NCBI GenBank assembly: GCA_029207755.1
Contig: JARCOQ010000002.1
Location: 58,011,172-58,075,171, forward strand
DNA from: Chamaea fasciata
Lineage: Eukaryota; Chordata; Aves; Passeriformes; Sylviidae
Length of the DNA stretch: 64,000 nucleotides
Direction of reading: 5' to 3'
The position numbers were made by a program, and so were the translations under genes. Under the pieces are notes generated by a model. The model was given only the letters and a program-made list of their open reading frames with translations, did not search any database and was not told where the DNA came from. Below, piece after piece: positions 51,471 through 61,783 of this stretch (the first letter of the stretch is position 1; each line of letters starts with the position of its first letter).

Positions 51471-52192
51471 AATAGACGAGAATTAGAGAAATAATTTTTT
51501 TTTTTAAATAAGTATCAGGAATGGAACTCAGCTCATAACTAGGAATGATTTTTTCTGAAAAATTTAACTTAAACAACTTCACATACTCCATTTCTGGAAC
51601 AGTTAAACCCAGATTTCCTAAGAAACCTCAGTTAGAAAATTCCTCTGAGTTATAAATATCCTAATTTATCTTCTGAAAATCCAGCTACTAACAAACCACT
51701 TCTTATCATCCCTCTGAAAATCCAGCTGAAGAGTTTACTTGCTCTAGTTTGCATCTACGTATTTCAGAGATGACTGCAAAATCCTTTTCTTTAGCTCATG
51801 TAATACACTGAATTTTTTCTAAACAGTAGCCTCTGCCAGTGAGCATAATCAGTTCTGAGTTCATTACCACATTTCACTCTGGTGGACTGCACCTTGTGAG
51901 CCACTTTTCAGCTCATAAGCTTCTTCTCTTCACATCTTGTTCAGTGTGTTAGCTTTTTGACACAACTGTGGAAATTTTAAAGCAATTTTTTTGTGGACAT
52001 ATTTAGAATGTTATGCTATCAGAATCATGCATATGGTAATCAAATCAAAGTGATTCTAATACAGAAAAAAGGGAACACTTTCTACCTGACATCAGATCCG
52101 TGATATCCTCAACTTACTTATTTAATAAAAGAGTAAGATGTGATTTATCTGTAGACACCCTCTGTTAAGAACTGTGATGTAAAATTGTTTGT
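51471..52192. other. Unassigned AT-rich non-coding stretch
   Basis: 'tctgaaaatccagct' occurs twice, near 51672 and 51713, a minor local duplication. There is no gene. Confidence 0.55.
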
Positions 52193-52234
52193 ATTAATAA
52201 TAATAATAATAATAATTATTATTATTATTATTAT
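52193..52234. repeat. (AAT)n-(ATT)n self-complementary microsatellite
   Basis: About seven 'aat' units are followed directly by about six 'att' units, making a near-perfect inverted repeat with no spacer. It causes the isoleucine-rich artefact frame at 52185-52451. Confidence 0.97.
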
Positions 52235-52859
52235 CTTTTACACTATCATTGTTGTTGGGGAAATCAGAGAAAGAGAGAGACGATTTAGTTTTCAAAGTTT
52301 ACCTGTAAAGGTTTTTTTGGTTGGTGTCCTCTTGGCTGTGCTTTTTCTTTTTTCTTTTTCTTTTCTTAATTTAGTTTTTATTATTATTATTTTTAAGAGA
52401 AATTCAAAAAGTAAGCTAAAGAACCATATGTCACTGTTTCTTGTCATGTAAGAGAGGATTCATATCACACAAATGCCAACATAATTTCATCCAGTTTTCC
52501 ATTCTTTCTTTATGAATACTGGAATGCAAGGTGACTTAGGAGGGCAAGTGGTCCTAAATATTTTGTCCTGAATACTTATTATCAGCAGAAGTTGATAGCA
52601 ACTTAGATTTCCACTGAAAATCACTGTCCTGCACTTTTTGCATCCAATCTTTTCACCAGACTCTTTTTCTATCTCTCCCACATTTTGGATATAACCCTGA
52701 CTGACTTGGTGATCAAACCGCACACCTGTATTTCTCCTGGCTACCCTTGTCCTTACACAGGCCTATGCACCTGTAAAGGCTGATAATAAAAAAAAAGGAC
52801 TTCAAAAGTGCTTCGCCATTGTGACTGCTTATCATAATCACTCTTGAGCACCTGAAAAC
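52235..52859. other. Unassigned non-coding stretch
   Basis: There is no gene. T-rich patches lie at about 52341-52395, with A/T content falling toward the GC-rich block that follows. Confidence 0.55.
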
Positions 52860-53250
52860 TACGTGAGGGATGGACTGTGAGTAGTCTGCCTTGAGACCCG
52901 TAAAAATGAAGGTGAAATTGGTGCAAAACGTGGAGCGGAAAGCGAGGGGCAGAATTCTTGACCTTTGACTTTCTCCCCACCACCACCTCCTGCTGAGACA
53001 CCCTGAGGGCTCCTGTAGCCAACACCAAACCCCGCTTGGAAAGAACGCCCCCATGCTGCAGCCCTGGCCCAGAAGGAGGAGTGAGTTGTGGAACCCCCGC
53101 CCGCTCCTGCACCCTGCGGGGAGAGCACCCCAAGGTTCGGCCGCAGCCATCGGGCACTGCACCTGCATCCCGGGGGATGGGCTGCCGCATCCCAGCCAAC
53201 ATGCTCCCGGGATCAGAGAGGGCAGATAACCTTCAAACAGCAGGAGAAGA
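52860..53250. promoter_or_regulatory. GC/CpG-rich island, candidate regulatory element or promoter
   Basis: This is the most GC-rich and CpG-rich stretch of the window. It has roughly a dozen or more CpG dinucleotides, concentrated in 'aaaacgtggagcggaaagcg' at 52925, the block at 53093-53150 and 53170-53210. Frames are open on both strands, as expected for GC-rich sequence that lacks stop codons, and none resembles a known protein. A DR1-like nuclear receptor site lies inside. No TATA box with clear position is visible. It could be a small CpG-island promoter, a first exon, an enhancer, or a GC-rich LTR of a family I do not recognise. Confidence 0.4.
52959..52971 (-). promoter_or_regulatory. 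DR1-like nuclear receptor binding site
   Basis: The plus strand reads 'tgacctttgactt'. The reverse complement is 'aagtcaaaggtca', which matches the DR1 consensus (two AGGTCA half-sites spaced by one base) at 12 of 13 positions. DR1 sites are bound by RXR heterodimers, COUP-TF and HNF4 proteins. A 13-mer this close to consensus occurs by chance fairly often in vertebrate genomes, but its place inside the CpG-rich block makes it worth recording. Confidence 0.45.
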
Positions 53251-54270
53251 AAAGGCAGAAAACTGCTCCATTGCCCCTACCCTTTCTCAGCAGCAACAAA
53301 AGTAGCACCCATCTTACACTTTCTGAAGCTCGGCTTTTTAAAACTTTTCTCTATTTTTCTCTTTCTTTGACTCTCTTACTATTTCATAAAAGCATAGAAT
53401 TTTTTTTAGCATCAACACTTAATCTCGCTTGGATTTCATCTCATTTTTTCAGGGATATTTCTAACCTTCAATTTTTTTTCCATTTTATCGGCAGAGACTT
53501 ACTTCTCTTTACTCCTCTGTGATTAAACATTTTCATTACAGGACCATTAATAGGAAAGCAGCACAAAACACGTCAGAGGCCAGAAGAAGACTGAAAACAA
53601 AAAAAAACCTCTGTCTGAAACATGCTGATCTTAAATAAACTCAATTAAACAAAATCGATAAATCAAGCATCTACGTCATAAAATTTGAAACCAGACTGAC
53701 TGAGGGCATCTGCCAAAAAGAGAGAAGTCTTCTCCTTATGTCTGGCTCCAGAATCAATTCTCACTGCTGTAGGGAAGAAGCTCATCTTAAAGCAAACCCA
53801 GCAGAATAGTGATTAGTTTTCGAGCAACTCAGTCAAACTGAGGTACCTTAATCCTTATGCTTGCACAAGAAAGAGGAACACATAGGGAAAAGTGGAAAAG
53901 ATAGAAGAACCCATTTCACAAGCAGCTTGTTATTAAGTTCAGCTTAAGTATAGTGAAAGATCCTGAAGTATCTCTGCTGGAGTCAAATAATGTATGTTCC
54001 AGAAAAGAGCCCCATTAACTCTCTACAGAAGAGAAAAAAATATATAGCTTGATTATATTAAATACATAACTATGTTAAATATGCAAAGTGTGGTGAGATG
54101 AATTTCAGCCTATAGACATTCCCATATTCAGTTGCATGGGAAAAACTATCCGAGGTTCAAATATTTTCTAGTTCTTCATATTAACAGTTTAAGATCCAAA
54201 TGGGATTATTAACACTCTTAAATTAATATGGACAGGGGTTCTGTCAGTACTGCCTCTTCTGAGATTGATC
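53251..54270. other. Unassigned non-coding stretch
   Basis: There is no gene or recognised mobile element. The plus frame 53088-53522 spans from the GC island into T-rich sequence and looks like a chance frame. Confidence 0.5.
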
Positions 54271-54299
54271 TTTTTGTTTTGTTTTGTTTTGTTTTGTTT
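54271..54299. repeat. (TTTTG)n microsatellite
   Basis: Five tandem 'ttttg' units. Confidence 0.95.
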
Positions 54300-55144
54300 A
54301 AGAGAGTATAAATTATAAGCTTCTTGGAGGAGGTTGTATGGATTCTGCAATATTCCCAGTGGAATTTCCTGGTTTCTTTGCATAAACAAAGTGATCCAGC
54401 TGCAATGAGCAACTTGAAATATTGTGGCTTAATCAATTATCAAGATACAGTCTGATGATCTTGTACTTCTCTGTCTTTCAGGAATGTATTAAATTTGCTG
54501 TTACATATGTAGTTAATGTCAACTTGAGTATTTTTTCCCTTTTTCTTCATTTTGTTGTATAGTTTCTACAGAATATTACAGATGTCATGTTTTCTCAAAC
54601 CAAAATACAAATCCTCATAGATGATATGGAATAATTTAGTGATATCAGAAAATCCTTCAGACTTGGGAATTATAAAAAATTATAATGCTGAGGCATAGTG
54701 TATTTTTATTGGGCTCTAAGAGATCAATATGCAAGTTTTTTACTTCGGAGACTTGAGTTTCATTCAAGTTGGAACTGGTCTGAAACTCAGTTTTTCATTC
54801 CGTATATGAAACTATTGCATGCTCACTGTATTGAAGAAAAAAAGTGAATTTTACAGATGCAGCAGCAAGGGATAGATCTTTGACCACGTCATGGTATGTC
54901 AAAAGGGCTTCTTCATCATGCATTGAATACTCTACCATTGACTGCAGTTAAAATGGGGTGGCAAATGAGACAATTAGTATTCATGATAATACTTGCAAAT
55001 TTTTAAAACTATAGTAAATTAATATTTTTAATATTATGCATTTATAACTTTGAAAAAAAAAGCCTTGAAGAAGTTAGTAATATTTTTTTAAATTTTAGAA
55101 TTTCATCAGAAATTTTTTTAAGTTTTGAGAGTGTGGTGGCCGTA
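54300..55144. other. Unassigned AT-rich non-coding stretch
   Basis: I see no gene or repeat. Confidence 0.6.
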
Positions 55145-55275
55145 GCACCTCCACCCAGATACTTGCCCTCCCTCCCAAAACGATGAGGGAGAGAATCAGA
55201 AGGGGATAAACAAAAGAACTTGTGGGTCAAGATAAAAATCAAATGCTAGTGTGAGAGACAGAAATAAGTTTAGGA
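55145..55275 (+). mobile_element. Possible ERVL-type LTR head fragment
   Basis: 'gagggagagaatcagaagg' near 55186 and 'cttgtgggtcaagataaaa' near 55220 resemble the segment just inside the LTR head ('cactcccctcctcag ... gggtcgagataagg' order). The copy is diverged and short. It may belong to the same LTR as the 3' part at 55598, separated by about 320 bases that include a CR1 piece. Confidence 0.5.
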
Positions 55276-55400
55276 GAAACTGTTTAAGTTTCTCATTGAT
55301 AAAACAGTTCTTGTGGATTTTGGACACGTTAAAATCATGGGTCTGTATTTTGTATATATTTCTTATAATTCTTCTTAATTGGTGGAGGATGATCAGATAT

Positions 55401-55580
55401 TAGAGGATGCTGTCCAGGGGAGTGGTGGACTCACCATCTCTGAAAGGCTTCAAAAAGCAGGTGGGTATGGCACCTGAAGACATGGTTTGATGGTAAACAT
55501 GGTGGGATAGCACAGTTCTAGCGTTAACAGTTGGACTAGATGATCTTAGAAGTTTCTTCCAAACTCAATGATTCTGTAAA
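55401..55580 (+). mobile_element. CR1 LINE 3' end, short copy
   Basis: 'ggggagtggtggactcacc' near 55417, 'ggcacctgaagacatggt' near 55469, 'gttggactagatgatctt' near 55531 and the terminal 'caatgattctgtaaa' near 55566 are the usual CR1 3' landmarks in order. Only the last 180 bases remain. No coding sequence is included. The copy lies between two LTR pieces. Confidence 0.88.
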
Positions 55581-55597
55581 TGGTACAAAAGAATTTG

Positions 55598-55870
55598 CTC
55601 ACCACCACAAGATCAGTGCCCACCCAGTCTTCAAGCAGCAGGTACTTTAGAAAATTTCCCCCCAATCCTATGGCTGACCATGATGTTATATGTTACAGAA
55701 TGTACCTTTGGTAAGTTGGGATCAGCTGTCCCAGCTGGGTTCACCCCCATCACCTCGCCCATTACTGCACTACTCTCTGGGGCAGGAGAGAGAAAAAGAA
55801 AGGCCTTGAAGTTGTGTAAGCACTGCTTGTCAGTAGCTAAAATATTAGTTTTTATGTTAGCTGAATCCCA
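55598..55870 (+). mobile_element. ERVL-type LTR 3' part
   Basis: 'gtgcccacccagtcttcaa' near 55617, 'gctgaccatgatgttatat' near 55673, 'ttgggatcagctgtcccag' near 55717, 'gaaaggccttgaagttgtg' near 55799 and 'aagcactgcttgtcagtag' near 55819 follow the order of the LTR 3' half. The minus frame 55631-56020 and the plus frame 55680-55880 are artefacts across it. Confidence 0.75.
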
Positions 55871-56166
55871 TTTTATGTGATATGAGTAAAACTTTGTGCA
55901 TAATGCTTCAAAAGCAGCAAAAGGGCAAGCCAGGGAAAAGTCTAGTGCTGCTTGCAGCTGGGCCTTGAATTGGAAAATCTTGTTCCTGTGCATTTCAGCC
56001 CCTGGCTCAGCCAGAAGCACTTCATCCCATCACTGTGAAGAAGATCATTTAGTGCTGTCATCACAAATAACTTCAGTTTCACCAGCATTGGTGATGATCT
56101 CATATCTATATATATATTGTTACTTTGAAATTCTTTCAAAATCCCTAATTAGAGATAAAATTACTT
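55871..56166. other. Unassigned spacer
   Basis: This is possibly the decayed continuation of the LTR ('cctggctcagccagaagc' near 56001), but I cannot align it. There is no gene. A short 'atatct/tata' run lies near 56102-56118. Confidence 0.45.
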
Positions 56167-56290
56167 AAAAAAACAACCCCCCCAAAAAAACCCAACCCCC
56201 CCAAAAAAACAAAAAAAAAAACCCCCAAAACAAACAAACCAAACAAACAAACAAAAAACCACAAAAACAAACAAACAAACAAAAAAACCA
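56167..56290. repeat. A/C-rich simple repeat with C7 runs
   Basis: A-runs alternate with C7, CCC, C6 or C7 and C5, then 'caaa' tandem units to the end. The minus strand carries four or more G-runs in its first 65 bases, so a G-quadruplex is possible there. Confidence 0.95.
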
Positions 56291-58333
56291 CCAAAAGATT
56301 GACGCTTATGGGAGCATAGATTTTCAAACTTTCACCTTGGACAACCAGATGTATCATTAGTCCCTGTAATGGGCAACAACATTCTGCTCCTTCTGAAATC
56401 TCAGAAATCATATATTTTCTAATGATTGAAGCAATATTCTTATCTTAGATGGTACTTGAATACCTAGTAGTAAAAAAAATGGTGATGCTTATTACAATCA
56501 TGATTTACCATTATTTTGGCTGAGGAAGTGTAATTAACCTAGTTTGGTCTCTATCTCCTTAAATTAACAACTATTTGCTATGAGTCTCCATCTAGACTTC
56601 ATTAGCTTCTGTGTTGAGGTAATTTTGTCTTTTAGCAAAGAGTTGTCTTTACATTGGTAAATCCTGAAGCTGAATAGGAGGCATCAAGATGATCTATACT
56701 GGTGAGGAAAATGAGCAGATGTCACAGGTGGAGGGCAAGTGCAATTGATTCAGAAAAATAGACTAAAAAAACTTACCTCGTTCAATTTAGTATATCATAC
56801 ATGACACACTGGCCCTTCTTATCATTGCATCAATGTGTAGTGCAACACTACTGTGTGAGGCTCCTTAGATTTCTAGATTTCTTAAGAATTGCCTTGTGTT
56901 GTGACAATAACAGGTTATAACAATTTGAGATTCAGAAGTGAGACTTCAGGACTGTAAGAGGCTAAGCCATCTTTCCGTCTGGTCTTTTGTTTTGGACTTA
57001 CCTTGTGGCAAATGTAAGCCTGATCAGAAAATCTCTGTGTGCTCAGAACTGGATTAAAGATTTATTGCCTAATTTTTTTTTTACTCTCAGTAAGAGTTCA
57101 GTATGGGTGGGCAGGGACTGAAAAAAAAAATGAGAAGATGCAGGCAGTGACAGGAGAGAAAAAGAGATGAAAAGATAATTTTAACAAACATTTCAATTTC
57201 ATTTATAAGGAAAAGTGAAGAATATTTTATTCTTTGTGTAGCAGCACAGGTAATTTTAACCGTGTGGGATATCACAATGGTTGGTATGTCTCTTATTGTT
57301 ACACTGGTCACATCAAAATTCATGGGTCTTTTGTAAAAGTTTGTATTTCTCTCACATCAAAGTGAAGGTATTCCCTTTGTATTCTCCTCTTATTTTTATC
57401 CCAGAATGAGACTGCATTAAACTATCTAGTTCCTTTTGATTTTCTGAAGTGTATTTTGAACTTTTGCTTCAAATTGCATTCTGATTTCACAAAATGATTG
57501 TTAGTTAAATTTGAATTTTCCTTCTTCAGCACTTCTACTAAACTTGCAAGATTACTGGGGATTTTACCCAGAGAAAAATACGCACTTTCATGATGTAATT
57601 GGAATAATTTCAGACACACATCTCAACAAAGCCAATTGCTCAAGTGGGATCAGACTTTGATACATACACTTATTTTAGAGTTCCACTTAATTTTACAAGG
57701 AGTCCAGTAGAAATGAATGGGCATGATTTTGATACAATTTTCCTTGTGTGCTGAATGATAAATTATTCTGTCACTTTCATATGCCTGACTCCCAGAATAA
57801 GATAGAAGTCTGTTTGTGTGAAAATTAGATACGTCATTTTTCTGTCCTGCTCTTCATTGATCTGAAAAACAACTACTTCCTGTCCTCTCTGTGCTTATCC
57901 TTTATACATATAAAAACTGGTATGGTCTAAGCCAGCCTTCATTTCTCTAGATCAAACAAATTGAGTTTCTTTAATCTTTTTTTAAAAGCAGATAAAATTT
58001 GCCTATTTTGCCACAGCATTTAAGTATCTTATATGCTTTTGAAGTTTCTCTATTTGTTTCAAGTTTTTATTTAAAAAGGGTTTGAAAACAAGAAAAAATG
58101 AGACTTTGAAAAAAGTTTACCTTCCTCATATCTTAGAGGTGCTATTCAAAACTCCTGTTTTCTTTGTCATATAAGAAAGATAAATAATTTCTTATGGCAA
58201 TGGATACTCTTTAAGAAAGAATTTTGCAGAGATTACAGAAAATTCCTGGGTCAGATTTATTAACGAGAAGAGAAATATTCAGATTCCTTTTTTTTTAACA
58301 GCCATTTTCTTAATTCACTTCTAAATGAGTTTG

Positions 58334-58334
<1 letters not shown>
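56291..58334. other. Unassigned AT-rich non-coding stretch
   Basis: I recognise no gene or mobile element. T- and A-runs occur at about 57073-57082 and 57121-57130. Confidence 0.6.

Positions 58335-58365
<31 letters not shown>
58335..58365. repeat. Poly(T) tract, T31
   Basis: An uninterrupted T-run. On the minus strand an AATAAA (complement of 58381-58386) lies about 15 bases before the A-run, but the neighbouring sequence is as AT-rich as its surroundings, so a retrocopy is not supported as well as at 51.24 kb. Confidence 0.95.
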
Positions 58366-58369
<4 letters not shown>

Positions 58370-60342
58370 AACCTCATGTTTTTATTCGGCCTGGATTTGA
58401 TTCTTGCATGTCTCCATTTTAGGTTTACACATTTTATTACTTTTTTATGTGAAATTAGTCCTACTTTTTTATTGAATTTACTCTTAACAGTTTCAGACCA
58501 CTTCTGCAATGAATCATGATTGTTCTAAATTCTTACCCCATTCTTTATATATTTTATAATCCTGCCAGGATTGGCGACAGCCCACATATTTAAGTGGGTT
58601 TTTCTCTTTCACTATACATGACATTAACAAAAATAATATACAATATTTTTTTCTGAGACAGGTTCATTGGATACTGAGTGTGTTGCCATGCTGGATAAAA
58701 GTTGCTGCTCTTAGCTTTTAGTAAATTGTGTTCTAAATCAGGACAGGTGTATCTGTAAAGCAATCAGTGCTGAAGAAGTTGCAATCCTGAGAATGCCTTT
58801 GAATAGTATTGCATGAGCTTAGTTCTCTCTAACAAAGCACTGCATTGTGAAGGCAGGCCTGGGAGAACTCATCTGATTTTTTTTTTTCAGTTTGAAAATA
58901 AACAACTATTAATGAAGGGCCTTTTTTGGTATTTCTTTATGAATTTGTTTATTTATTTTTTACAATGGACCAATCAGCCCTTTTACAATCATGACATGTA
59001 GAACACATAAGATTGTGTCAACAGCTTTTACCAGATAAATTTTCCTGTGGATTTCCAACAACTATATCCCATCCTTCTCACTTCTCCAAAAATTCAGTTC
59101 AGATAGCTCTACACAGTTTGCTGTTGAAAAATCTGTAATTTCTGATTCTTGAACAATGTTTGTTTAATAAATAGCTAGCAGAATATTTCTGTGTGTTGTT
59201 TCTCTGTTCATTTGTACAGATTTTTATAGCTTCTTCTTTTATCCTTTACTGGAATCTGGTTTAATTGAGGACAATCATTCCTTAGGACTCTCACACTAAA
59301 ACAACCCTCCTCACTTCTCAAAAATAATAAGTAGCAGTTGAGAGACAAGAATGAGAAATCCTGCAATTCTCTATTATAAATTTCTTCAAGTCTGGCAGTC
59401 TTAAATATTTTTAGCACTATCCAAATACTCTTTAAACTGCTTGCTCTCTCTTCATTCTTGCTTCAGTTTGTATCTACACCTTGTTAATTTTAACTGTGTT
59501 GAGCCTCTGGCCACAATCAACTTTTTCATGAAGTCTGAGAGGAAAAAACCTCTGGGGGGAGAAAAAATTTAGCCTCCTATGTATTATAATCCTTCTGCTA
59601 TAAGTCAACCAGTGTTAGGCTTAGGATGCTGCAGAAAGATTCACTGTGCCTCATAGCACTTTGTGAGGCAGTAGCTCAGCACAGACCAAATAAGGAAATA
59701 CCTAGTCTACTGTTAAAGTTGGAAATTAAATTTGCCTGAGTTCAATGAGAATCTTTACAGTGACTTCAGAAATCTTTGGAGCAACACTTTAGAACTTGGT
59801 ACTTGACCAGTCTTTAAGTACAAAATATATATCAAAAGTCCAGCTTCCAATCTGCTTTCAGTCATTGCTGATTGCAAAATTTTCCATGGCTGAGTTTAAA
59901 GAATCTCCAAATGAAGATTTCTTTACCACCTCCTCCCCTCTTTACATACATCTACTTCCAGCCTGAGACAAAGAACCACAAAAAAATCACAACAGGAATA
60001 GTAACAAAACTTGCAGTCTCAAGACTGCACCAGAATGACAGGCTGCTTCTGAATGAAAGCTGGATAAGGAAGACAGTTGCTTCATGATGGCAATATGATG
60101 GCAGCCATCCCAATTCTGATAAATAAGGATATAGCAATAATGTTACTTATTCAACGTTCCTTTTCCTGATCCCGTCATCAGTGTTCTTACACTGAAGCAA
60201 CAAGAGCATGACTCTGAATTGGGTTGTGGAAAGAAGGACAAGTGGATATGTCTATATGTCTGGTTGTTAAGGCAAGGAATATTGACCAGACTGTTTTCCC
60301 CACCTAGTCCAAAACGTTCTTTACACTTGTGATGGGTTGCTG
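58366..60342. other. Unassigned AT-rich non-coding stretch
   Basis: I see no gene or recognised mobile element. The frames present are short and without recognised domain. Confidence 0.6.
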
Positions 60343-60463
60343 ATTCTCATATTCCAAAAAGCAAATATTAGGGTGCATTGTATGGAAGGGGTTAAAAAAA
60401 ACCAGCAGAAATTCCCTCTCAGCAAAGCTGTGAAGCTCCCTTAGGAAGAGGTTAATCCCAAAT
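60343..60463. repeat. 121-bp direct repeat, copy 1
   Basis: This block starts 'attctcatattccaaaaagc' and ends 'gaggttaatcccaaat'. It recurs exactly 1320 bases downstream with four substitutions and no gaps (about 97% identity). Flanks of the two copies are unrelated. I do not recognise the family. Neither copy has LTR-like TG...CA ends, and the minus-strand frames across it are not recognisable proteins. Confidence 0.97.
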
Positions 60464-61662
60464 GCCAGTGCACGCATGAGAAATCCTTTATTAATTTTCC
60501 TCACAGAGAATCACTTCTGTGGCTAGCTTTTTTCCCTCTTCACCAAAAATCAATTCATGCAAAAGCAGCACAACACTAAAGAGAATCATCCTGAAAACAA
60601 GTGCCAGAGCCACTCTTATCCATAGACTGGTTACTATGGTCTTCTGATAGCTTATGGGGCTTTGGATCTCCTTTGACAAACAGAAAGATTTAATTTATTT
60701 AAGGTAAGTATTGTAAATATAAGAAATAACTTCAAATATATGAGGTAGCAAGAAAACTCTTTTCTGTCTTGATGGGAAAAAGCATTCTCCGAATTTTGAA
60801 AGAAATTAGATGCAGAAATCTAGGAACACACGTGAAATCAGAAAATTGTGTGTGCAGGTAGCAAAAATATTCCTTGAGGAAACTGAAGTATTAGCAAGTC
60901 ACATATTGCCACGGAGCATTCACATGTACTGAACTCAGCCCTCTGCACTGTTAATTGCTAGAAAGATCTATGATAAGCTTTTGACCCAAGTAAATACTTA
61001 TCATTCTAAACAATCTCTGTGCATAATTCATGTGTTAGCATAAAGAACATTTCTAACAAGTATTTTAGATGCGACCACTGTGTTTGGAGGTTTAAAGTAT
61101 GCAATAATAAGGATGAAGATTTTTCTTTGGTGAATGACATTAGTGTAAAGAATGTTTATGGGCATCTTTTCTTCCAATAATATAGATGTGGCCCTACAGC
61201 TCCTTTAAAGAAGGCACAAAACTGATTCCAACATCACCTCTGAAAACTTTGTCCTAGTTCAACTAAATTCACTTATTTGTTCTCTCTAATGTTATTGTCT
61301 TATGTAGAAACCTAATCTCAGTGAGTCTACTAGTGTTAAATTTGTAATCACAATGAACCTGTTAATTTCAGATTGGAACAAAAAAAAAGACATCAAATAT
61401 ATCTATCTTTTGTCAGTGCAAATGATTGATAACAACCCTCTTTTCCTGAATAGCTGAACCCTCTTTCTTCATATACAGTAGTAATTAAAAAAAAGAAACC
61501 TGCATTTCCTGGTTGGTAGACTGTTAGGCGGCCATTGACTAAAATTGTTTTATAAGGAACAAGGATACAGGAAAAGGTATTATGGGTAAAAATCTTCGAG
61601 TAAAAACTAATAGCAGACTTTTGAAAAGAAAAAGAAACCACAAAATCAGAAGAAAATGAACA
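60464..61662. other. Unassigned sequence between the 121-bp repeats
   Basis: There is no gene, no retroviral or transposase-like frame, and no recognised repeat. If the flanking copies were termini of one element, this 1.2 kb would be its interior, but nothing in it supports that. Confidence 0.5.
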
Positions 61663-61783
61663 ATTCTCATATTCCAAAAAGCAAATATTAGGGTGCATTG
61701 TATGGAAGGGGGGAAAAAAAACCAACAGAAATTCCCTCTCAGCAAAACTGTGAAGCTCCCTTAGGAAGAGGTTAATCCCAAAT
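61663..61783. repeat. 121-bp direct repeat, copy 2
   Basis: Second copy of the block at 60343, in the same orientation. Differences from copy 1 are TT to GG at 61711-61712 and two G-to-A changes further right, near 61725 and 61747. Beyond the right edge both flanks contain a loosely similar 'cctttatt...' stretch ending in 'acag', which may be chance. Confidence 0.97.

Noticed and set aside
52919..52945. A retroviral primer-binding-site-like string 'ttggtgcaaaacgtggagc' beside the GC island
   Set aside because: The match to any tRNA 3' end is poor and no LTR end with a CA dinucleotide lies just upstream.
52713..53522. Overlapping open frames of 144-151 codons on both strands over the GC island
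   Set aside because: GC-rich DNA has few stop codons, so several frames stay open together. None has a recognisable domain, and they run out into T-rich sequence.
58335..58510. Second possible minus-strand retrocopy: AATAAA about 15 bases before A31
   Set aside because: The adjoining sequence is as AT-rich as the background, so the hexamer is likely by chance. There is no compositional edge.
60343..61783. The 121-bp repeats as the two LTRs of a small retroelement
   Set aside because: There are no TG...CA ends, no flanking target duplication seen, no primer-binding or polypurine site, and no element-like frames in the 1.2-kb interior.
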